DNA from: Pristionchus mayeri
Taxonomy: Eukaryota; Nematoda; Chromadorea; Rhabditida; Neodiplogasteridae
DNA: 64,000 nucleotides
Assembly (NCBI GenBank): GCA_036245805.1
Contig: BTRK01000006.1
Location: forward strand, 49,717,257-49,781,256
Direction: 5' to 3'
The notes under the pieces are model-generated. The model was not told where the DNA came from and searched no databases. It saw only the letters and a list, made by a program, of their open reading frames with translations. Shown in pieces: positions 33,496 to 42,900 of this stretch (the first letter of the stretch is position 1; the number at the start of each line of letters is the position of its first letter). A program made the translations under genes and the position numbers.

Positions 33496-34787
33496 CAGGG
33501 TGTCCAAAAAGTATTGTTACACGGATAAAACCATGTATCTTTCTTTAAAAGCAACATAGACAACTCAAACGGGGCACAGTATTTATCAGTGACCATATGA
33601 ACATAACAATGCACGATCACTCGATCTGGCCTCCATTGGCCGCGATGACCTCTCTGAGACGACGAGGGACCGAGTCGATGACGGCCCGCAGGTAAGGGAC
33701 GTCGATCTTCTCCCATGCCTTGAGAAGGGCTGCCTTGAGGGAATCGCGGTTCTTGTGGCGAGTAGAGCAGGCCTCCTTCTCCAACACTGACCAAATGCTG
33801 AAGTCCAGAGGGTTGAGATCGGGGGAGTTCGAGGGCCATTCCTCACTCGAGATGAAGTCGGGCAGATGGGCGCGACACCATGCCTGCGTCACTTTTGCCG
33901 AGTGAGCAGGCGCTGAATCCTGTTGGAAGGTCCAGCGAGCCCCTTTGAAGTGGGAGCGGGACCAGGGGAGAAGGGCCTTCTGGAGAATTGCCCTGGTGTA
34001 GTACTCCTTGTTGATCTTGACCCCGGGATCCACGAACACGAGAGGAGTCTTGCCCGTCGAGCACACACCAGCCCAAACCATCAGTGCCTGGGGGTGGGCA
34101 ATGCGAGAGATGGTTCTACCTCTGGCGTCAGCTTGCTGAGGAGACTTGGCGATGATCCTGGTGTTCTGACTGTTGTAGACCTCCTCGACTGAGAACAGCT
34201 TCTCGTCAGAGTAAACGGTAGTCAAGTGCTCCCCACGATCGGCCCGCTGAAGGAGCAGCTTGCATCTCTCCAGGCGCTTCTGCTTGTGGACATCAGTGAG
34301 GCCATGGCCCTTTCTCATCTTGTAGGGGTAGGACTTGAGAACAGAATGAACGATGGCACACACGGATCCTTTGGAGATCTTGAGATCCTTAGCCATCTTC
34401 CTGATGGATCGTTTGGCATTGCGATTCACTCTCTTCTCCACGATTCTCCTGTTCTTCTGAGTGAGAGCGGTCTTGGGTCTTCCTGATCTTGGACGGTCCT
34501 TCGCAAGTGCCCAACTGCTTGAAACGGGAGATGGTGCGATAGACTGTCATTCGGGAAATACGAAGCTTCCTCCTGATGGAATCTGGGGGGTCGCCGAGGG
34601 TCCAAAGGTTGATAATAGTTTGACGATAGCGATTTGGACGAACCATGACTATGGGAAACTAATTAGTAGGTTCCCTCAACGCACCGAAGGGTGGGCTCAA
34701 ACGTGTTATTACAGGTTTTGACAACTCGACCTACATGTTAAAAAAATTCGCGTTTCAAAAGTGTAACAATACTTTTTGGACACCCTG
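33496..34787. mobile_element. Tc1/mariner-superfamily element, DD37D (maT type)
   Basis: The terminal inverted repeats CAGGGTGTCCAAAAAGTATT and AATACTTTTTGGACACCCTG are perfect over about 27 bp, and the element is flanked by TA on both sides. At 1.29 kb it contains one transposase on the minus strand. Near-perfect ends suggest recent arrival. Confidence 0.9.
33617..34646 (-). pseudogene. maT-type transposase, one frameshift
   Basis: The N-terminal frame (34646 to about 34505) has the paired-type helix-turn-helix (RQTIINLWTLGDPPDSIRRK, then ISRMTVYRTISRFKQLG). The frame then shifts by one base near ACTTGCGAAGG at about 34505, and the rest (to 33617) continues with an RSGRPKT motif, a second HTH (ISKGSVCAIVHSVL) and the catalytic core: D in VYSDEKLFS, D in FQQDSAPAHS and D in SPDLNPLDFS. 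There are 37 residues between the last two aspartates, i.e. DD37D, the maT signature. All three acids are intact, so apart from the frameshift the protein looks complete at about 340 residues. It would cut and paste the element by binding its terminal repeats. Confidence 0.85.
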
Positions 34788-34796
34788 TATATGAGT

Positions 34797-36668
34797 TATA
34801 TATGAGACTATCTGAGAGACCTAACCTTGTGCCGTACAGCGAAAAATAAAGTGCTGATATTAAGATGTCCCTAGGTGTAACTTTTCGCGTAGAGTTCGAA
34901 AATCGACCTTAGAAAGCCGTGTCTCTGACTCCTCATTTCCGGTGTCGCGCTGTAGCTGGGTGGTCGGTTTTTGTATCTTTTGAACGGATCATCCAAACCC
35001 CATGAATGTATAGTAATTCTGAAAGATCTCGACGAGATAAGCATTTTTGCTGTTGGAAGTGTGGCGCTAGCTCATCTGTGAAAAAAGTTAAGGCCGTTTC
35101 AAATATAATTTTTGCCGTCTTTTTGCCGTCATGAAAAAACTTTTGGGAGGTGACGTTTTTTCATCATGCGCATTAGAATCGTCATGAAAAAGTACCCCTA
35201 GGGCCAACTTTTCTCAAAAAAATTCGTTCCCCGGCGATGTTTCCTGAGGCTCGCAATATGCCGCAGTACAGATTCTCCGAAAATTAAAATCAACAACGTT
35301 CAACAGAAAAACACCACATTCGCTCTCATTGAGTGTCATTGATGTTAATAGCTTATATTAAATATATTTTGAACATTTTTAGCATCTGAAATCGTATCTA
35401 AGTGGACATCAGCTTGATTGACGGTGGTTCAATTTGATTTTACCCTGTTGTACACTTTTTGCCTTTGTTTTGACAACGATATCTCAACAATCAAAGGTAC
35501 TGCAGGTAACATTTATTAAATATAATGCATATATGATATTATAATTAATACTAATTTGTTTCGGAACCATTCCTGTACATTTCAAGTATATAGTTGTGCA
35601 TAATTTACACATTCCGGATTTCTGCCACATTTATTCCTGCTCGAAGCAGGCTCAAACTTAATTTTTAAGCGCTCAAATGCGAAAATTCGGATTCTACGAG
35701 TGAAGTTATTTTTTGAACATTTTTTCTGGTACATTTTCACTCGTAGAATCCGAATTTTCACATTAGAGCGCTTACAAATTAAGTTTGAGCTTGCTTCGAG
35801 CAGGAATTGATGCGGCAGGAACCCGGAATGTGTAAATTACGCACTACTATATACTTGAAATGTACACGAATGGTTCCGAAACAAATTAGTATTAATTATA
35901 ATATCATATATGCATTATATTTAATACATGTTACCTGCAGTACCTTTGATTGTTTAGATATCGTTGTCAAAACAAAGGCAAAAAAAAAAAATTGTACAAC
36001 AGGGTAAAACCAAATTGAACCACCGTCAATCAAGCTGATGCCCACTTAGATACGATTTCAGATGCTAAAAATGTTCAAAATATATTTAATATAAGCTATT
36101 AACATCAATGACACTCAATGAGAGTGAATGTGGTGTTTTTCTGTTGAACGTTGTTGATTTTTATTTTCGGAGAATCTGTACTGCGGCATATTGCGAGCCT
36201 CAGGAAACATCGCCGGGGAACGAATTTTTTTGAGAAAAGTTGGCCCTAGGGGTACTTTTTCATGACGATTCTAATGCGCATGATGAAAAAACGTCACCTC
36301 CCAAAAGTTTTTTCATGACGGCAAAAAGACGGCAAAAATTATATTTGAAACGGCCTTAACTTTTTTCACAGATGAGCTAGCGCCACACTTCGAACAGCAA
36401 AAATGCCCCAAAAAAAATCTCGTCGAGATCTTTCAGAATTACTATACATTCATGGGGTTTGGATGATCCGTTCAAAAGATACAAAAACCGACCACCCAGC
36501 TACAGCGCGACACCGGAAATGAGGAGTCAGAGATACGGCTTTCTAAGGTCGATTTTCGAACTCTACGCGAAAAGTTACACCTAGGGACATCTTAATATCA
36601 GCACTTTATTTTTCGCTGTACGGCCTATAGGTGAAATTGCTCAGTTCTCTCAGATAGTCACTCATATA
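34797..36668. mobile_element. long palindromic foldback element (family 1)
   Basis: The sequence TATGAGACTATCTGAGAGA at the left returns as TCTCTCAGATAGTCACTCATA at the right. Between them, arms of about 900 bp are almost fully complementary (for example GTACAGCGAAAAATAAAGTG and CACTTTATTTTTCGCTGTAC), meeting near 35725. It starts within ten bases of the maT element. No coding content of its own. Confidence 0.8.
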
Positions 36669-36986
36669 TATATATATATATATAATATATTGGTAGAATG
36701 AAGCGTCTGAGCAGCGACACCTCTATATCGTCATTATGTGGAACCTGTCACCGCAAAGCCGGTCGAGAGACGCAGTGGAAAGAAGATTCAATTATTAATA
36801 ATTCTCGAGAATATCTCAATATCTGAGAAAAATTGATGAAAACGGAACGCGATTGAACTACGTTCATGTTAAAGGAACGATAACGCAATTTTGGCGAGCA
36901 TGACTTATATTGGCTGGGGGCACTAGGCAAACATTTTTCCTACTCCACCTCTTTAGAAGTGCCTCTCCAATTGATATACTGCCCTG

Positions 36987-39900
36987 ATGACTGCTTGGGT
37001 GTGGCGGGTTCTTTGCCTTATCCTCTTCCTCTTCCTCTCCTTAACCTCGTCGGTTAACTGTAAGTTTTTGCAATTATGCTTCGAAAATGCATTTTCGAGA
37101 CACCGATGTCTACCATGAGTTTTACGCGAACAACGCGAAACTGCACAGCAAGTTGTTCAAAGATTACATCAAGGACCTGGCGCCGACCTACAGTCTAGGT
37201 ATGCAACTTTTCCGCGGAGCGCCAACAAAGTTGTATCTTCCTTCTACACATTCAATTCTTCTCTCCAGAAATGAGAGAGAAATAAAGCTAATTGTCCGAT
37301 TGCTCTCTGTTCTCATTCTATCCGTACACTTTTCATGCCTGGCCAATGCTCCGTCCAATTACGAGCCAATGCCGGTCTCCCTCGAGCTCAGATACTTTCG
37401 AGTGACGAAAATTGTGAGTCTAAAGTAAATAAATACTGCAAATTGATCAATTAAAGGACCAAGTATCTCAAGCAGTTGATGTCGCGATTTCCTTACAAGT
37501 CACGTGGCAAGTTTCCGAATAAGCTATAATTGTGATGCCCTGAATCAGGCTCGATCGACGGCTCTCTTGGAATCCAGCCGAGTATGGGAGCATACCAAAC
37601 GTTCTTGTCAGAAGGTGATGTTTATGTTTTTACGTTTACCACGCGTATCACGAGTCAGTGAATGAAAAATTTACCAGTCGAGAACATTTTTAAATTTTTG
37701 TCTCAAATTTAATCCATATTGTGTTGGTATAATACCCTGGAGAGATTTTGAAAAATGTAGGTCATTGGTTCCAGAGCCGGCTTTTAGGAATTTTCCGTTT
37801 TTGCCCCCGGCTCTACTGTATTTCAGCTCCCAGTTGAGCTAGAAAGGTGGCATTGGTCTTAAAATGCGCGGAAAATTATTTCCAATAACTTTTCTGTTGG
37901 CGACTTTTTTGTGCGGAAAGAAATAAAAATGTCAGCAGCGAAAAACCATTTTTTGAACAACAACAAAAAAAATTTTTTCTTAAGCCTGTTACTATATACA
38001 AAATGTTTTTGCTGATTATAGTAGAAGGAGTCATTGCGTGTCCAAGAAAAATAAGGGCGAGGTGCTCAACCTACCACCTTGTTGTCATTTTTTTGATCAA
38101 ATCATGAAATATCCAAAAATAGAAAAAAATAGTTTTTTTTGAAACCTTTGCAAACATGTTCCGCGACGTCAGAATGGAACAATTAAAGCCATATTAACGG
38201 CATTTGAGTGTTTATTACTAAAAAATACAACCTTGGGAAATATTGGGAAATTGGCGGTGGGAAATTGGCCACTCCGGAGGTGAACAAGAGAGATCGAGAG
38301 ATCATTGCCAATTCCATCAAGGACCCAACGCAGAAAGAGGAGCCTACCTTCTGGATCTTGCCGAAGGAAGGAAGTGTGCCCTACGATGAGGAACCCAACA
38401 ATCGGGACGACGACAACGTCGAACCCAAGAATAGAGGCCCTTTGAATACAGCTGGAACTCCACAGAAATCGCTCTTCTACTGTCATTCATTCGCTGGTCG
38501 AACTATCTGAGGCATCTGGATTCCGGAGATCATAAGATACCTCAACACACTGAGAGCAGCCCTGCCGAAGCTGAGAGTGTTCAGACGAGCAACGGAACCC
38601 GATGAGGACGACGATGACTTCCATGAGGAGGTGGAAGTGGAACCCCAGGAAGAGGATCTAATCTACACAGAGGAAGGTGTTCATGCACTTATCACTCTTG
38701 ATTTCCTCAACAAAGTATTTACCAATGTTGATGACCCATACTACTCCCCAATCCCGAAAAAGGCAACTGAATACGATTGATACAAATTTCGTTCTTTTGT
38801 AACCATTAACCCGCTTCTATTAATAAGGAAATATTCTTAATCCACGTATTACTGTTATGATCAACCAACAATGAACTTTCCAAATCTAAGGTACTCCCAA
38901 AAACACAATGCACATCTTAGCGAAAATTTATTTAATTTTTTTTTCAAGATTTCGTGATTTGAATTTTAAAAAAGTGAGAACTAGTGCGACGCAGGACTAT
39001 AACAACCGAGAGATACTCTCTAAGTTCATTGCACAATTTAAAGTTCTCAAATAAAAATTCGTTAATACTGAGAAAAAATAAATATGCGAATTATTCAACA
39101 GCGAGAGAGAATAATATCAAATACGCCGTGAAAACAAGGCATTACTTAAAACGTCGTAATATTTCCCAATGTTGTATTTTTTAGTATTAAACACTCAAAT
39201 GTCGTTAATATGGCTTTAATTGTTCCATTCTGACGTCGCGGAACATGTTTGCAAAGGTTTCAAAAAAAATTATTTTTTTCTATTTTTGGATATTTCATGA
39301 TTTGATCAAAAAAATGACAACAAGGTGGTAGGTTGAGCACCTCGCCCTTATTTTTCTTGGACACGCAATGACTCCTTCTACTATAATCAGCAAAAACATT
39401 TTGTATATAGTAACAGGCTTAAGAAAAAAATTTTTTTTTGTTGGTCAAAAAATGGTTTTTCGCTGCTGACATTTTTATTTCTCTCCGCACAAAAAAGTCG
39501 CCAACATAAAAGTTATTGGAAATAATTTTCCGCGCATTTTAAGACCAATGCCACCTTTCTAGCTCAACTGGGAGCTGAAATACAGTAGGGCCGGCAGCAA
39601 AACCGGAAAATTCCTAAAAGCCGGCTCTGGAACCAATGACCTACATTTTTCAAAATAATTACTCCAGGGTATTATACCAACACAATATGGATTAAATTTA
39701 AGACAAAAATTTAAAAATGTTTTCGCACTCATCCATCCAGTGGCTCGCGATACACGTGTTACATTGTCAAGTAGACCGGCCAAGGTTTAGGAATGGATTG
39801 AATTAGGGGACTATGGTATCAGGTTGTAACATAAGTTTTGTCGCGTCCAATCTCTTATGCATTTTAACCTCAGAAATTCTTCGAATTAATTTAATCTCAA

Positions 39901-42900
39901 TTTCGTTATTCATCATCAGTGAGGGCCTTCGTACTCTTTCTTACGCGCTTTACTTCAGTCCTGTCAAGGCAGTTGAGGAGGCACATTCGTCAGACAAAGT
40001 TGTACTGAGATAAGGATTAGAAATCATTTTCACGCATCAGCTCTTCTTGAAAAGGATAAATTATGCCGATTTTGTGTGATTTGCGTAAAGTACTACATAT
40101 GTGCATAATTTTGAACCACTCACGGATAATGACAAACGAAAATCGTTCTAGAAATGTAGACGAGTTTGTATAATGTGGATGGTTGGTGACGGTCGCGAAA
40201 ACTTTCGCAAGCCGAATTTTCTTCTCAGTAGATATCCAGATCCAATCAGTGGTGGAATATAGTTCACCCAAAGTGGTCAGTGTGCAGACAAAGTTTGGGG
40301 TAGATTGGGTTCTGTTGAGATAAGTGGCTCCATTCAGAACGATGGTATGTAAATTAAACTACTGAAATCGGCACTTTGTTCATATTCCTACCTCGCACAC
40401 ATGTTCAATATCTGATTTGTTGTGTCCATCCGAACCATAAACCCTTCCCTTACTAGTATCTACTTGGGATAAGTTTGGAAATAAATAGCTTTTGAATGAC
40501 AATCTTTAATTCGAAACACCTAAACTTGCAAATTTTGGTAAAATTGTGCGCGAATTGAATTAATAAAAATTCAAATTTCCCACAAGTGGAGTGTTCTTTC
40601 TCTCACTTGTTTAATGATAAATTATACCTCCATGAGTGGTAATTGAACGCACTTATGTTAGTCACTGTTGTTGCAATTCTGGATTCAGAAGAGTTGGTCA
40701 AGTTGGCTACGAATCAGCGGCTAACCTTACACTCAGTGAAGTATATCTTTGGTTCCGCTCAACATAGCACCATATCTGGTGTATATTTTGAAAGAGCATT
40801 GACGGGGTATATCACCATGCTGTAGAAGTTTGGTTCATTATTCATCTCTGCGAACTAGCACCCGATCAAACGAATTAATAAAATCTGCACCAAATTTAAA
40901 TCAGTTCATATTAATTTTTTTCGCATAGCCAGCGTGCGCAGTTCAGCTCTACCCTATGGTTTGAATGTGCATGAACACCCCAAACATATACTAGGAGGTC
41001 AGGCATTGATAATGTTTGAGAAGTATCCTTCATGGAAATATTGTGAACCTCCGAAATGCGACAAAACTTATGTTACAACCTAATATAACACGCGTGTCGC
41101 GTAAGGATCGAATAAAATCCAAGAGTGGTTGGCACATAATCTGACCCCCGCTTATTTTTACATTTTTCGATAGTCCTTAGGGTCCCTCACAACGTAGCGA
41201 AGACCATTTTTGGTTTAAACTCATTTTCAACGACGTCAGACGTCGTCAAACTTTGTGAAGGCCGAAATATGCGAACTTTGAAGACCTGTAGCAATTCAGA
41301 GGGAATTATATGCGCTCAACTTAGTACGCGAATTCGTTCATATAATCAGGCTGAATACGCCAGAGGTTATAGATCACAGATTGTTTTGCTATTATTTTCG
41401 TAAATCGATTAAAATTATTGATTTTCACCACATATTATTCCCAGAAAATATTTTAAGCTCAATCGATAGAGCTTGAAAAGACGAATCGAATGGTATGCTG
41501 TTCTCATATGCTCCCGTAGTGAGAAAGATGTCAAAATCGCGTTTTAAGATTTTTCCGACCCCTGCCAGGGAGACACATCCCTTGATCTACCCCCGTGTCT
41601 CGCCTCACTGAGCGGTTGTATGTTTGTGTGATGATCAATAATGGGTGTCTTGTAATCTAAATTGGTACTCTAGCTTGTTTTGATAAATAATTGATCATAA
41701 TAGACTACTAGGACATTATTAATTAATTGATAATCAAGAATATCATATTATAAGCAACAATAAAATAACGAAATTATTAGAAGAGGCATAGTTTTCACAG
41801 GTAAATCTCTTCGTATTCTTCTCCAATTACCCTACTGATAAATTCGTCTTCGTGTTCTCGTGCAATCACAGTCTCGTCCTCTTCACCCCATTCTCTCCCT
41901 CGTCTCCCTCGTCTCCCTGCTCTCCCTCTCCCTCGTAATATACACAACAGAACAAAAGAACGAATGAAAATCAGATGGAAATTGACTCACACTCCTCCGC
42001 ATTTCTGCTCCTTAAGGTCGAAGGGTTCGAGTCTCGCCGTCGTCTCATGAATTCCCGGAGTACACTGCTTGTAGTAACAGCCGCCAGACATCCGAAACTA
42101 GAAGGAGCAGTTTAAAAAAAAACGTAAAAAATCCGGAAAAAAACGAGCAACAGAGATTCGTGAAAGCTGTACACAGAATGACCGCTTCCCTGGTCCTCTC
42201 CCTCTAAACCGCGTTCCATCCAATCGATGGTGAAGAGGAAGAGCTCAGTGATCTATCGCAAAAGTCACGTACTCAATCATGTACCTGAGCTGTACCTTGT
42301 TGCAGAGAGGATGTGAGAAGGGTGCCGATTAAATGCCATTTCCTTGATTTCCTGGTTATGAATTATGAATATTATAGTGGAACAACTGTATAAATGAATC
42401 AATCATCTTAGATAATGATACGAAATTAAAATACAAACATACAACCGCTCAGTGAGGCGAGACACGGGGGTAGATCAAGGGATGTGTCTCCCTGGCAGGG
42501 GTCGGAAAAATCTTAAAACGCGATTTTGACATCTTTCTCACTACGGGAGCATATGAGAACAGCATACCATTCAATTCGTCTTTTCGAGCTCTATCGATTG
42601 GGCTAAAAATATTTTCTGGTATAATATGAGGTGAAAATCAATAATTTTAATCGATTTACGAAAATAATAACAAAACACTCTGTGATCTATAACCTCTGGC
42701 GTATTCAGCCTGATTATATGAACGAATTCGCATACTAAGTTGAGCGCATATAATTCCCTCTGAATTGCTACAGGTCTTCAAAGTTCGCATATTTCGGCCT
42801 TCACAAACGACGACGTCTGACGTCGTTGAAAATGAGTTTCGACGCCCCTCTTCGCTACGTTGTGAGGGACCCTAAGGACTATCGAAAAATGTATTCTCCC

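Noticed and set aside
33462..34721. Plus-strand and alternative-frame open frames over the maT element
   Set aside because: They are shadows of the minus-strand transposase, whose catalytic motifs define the real frame.
38508..38510. In-frame TGA as a selenocysteine codon
   Set aside because: No SECIS-like hairpin was recognised downstream and no selenoprotein motif surrounds it; a simple stop mutation is more likely.
41800..41960. CTCCCTCGT-rich tract as a CRISPR or coding repeat
   Set aside because: A simple pyrimidine-rich low-complexity tract inside a foldback, with no regular spacer pattern.
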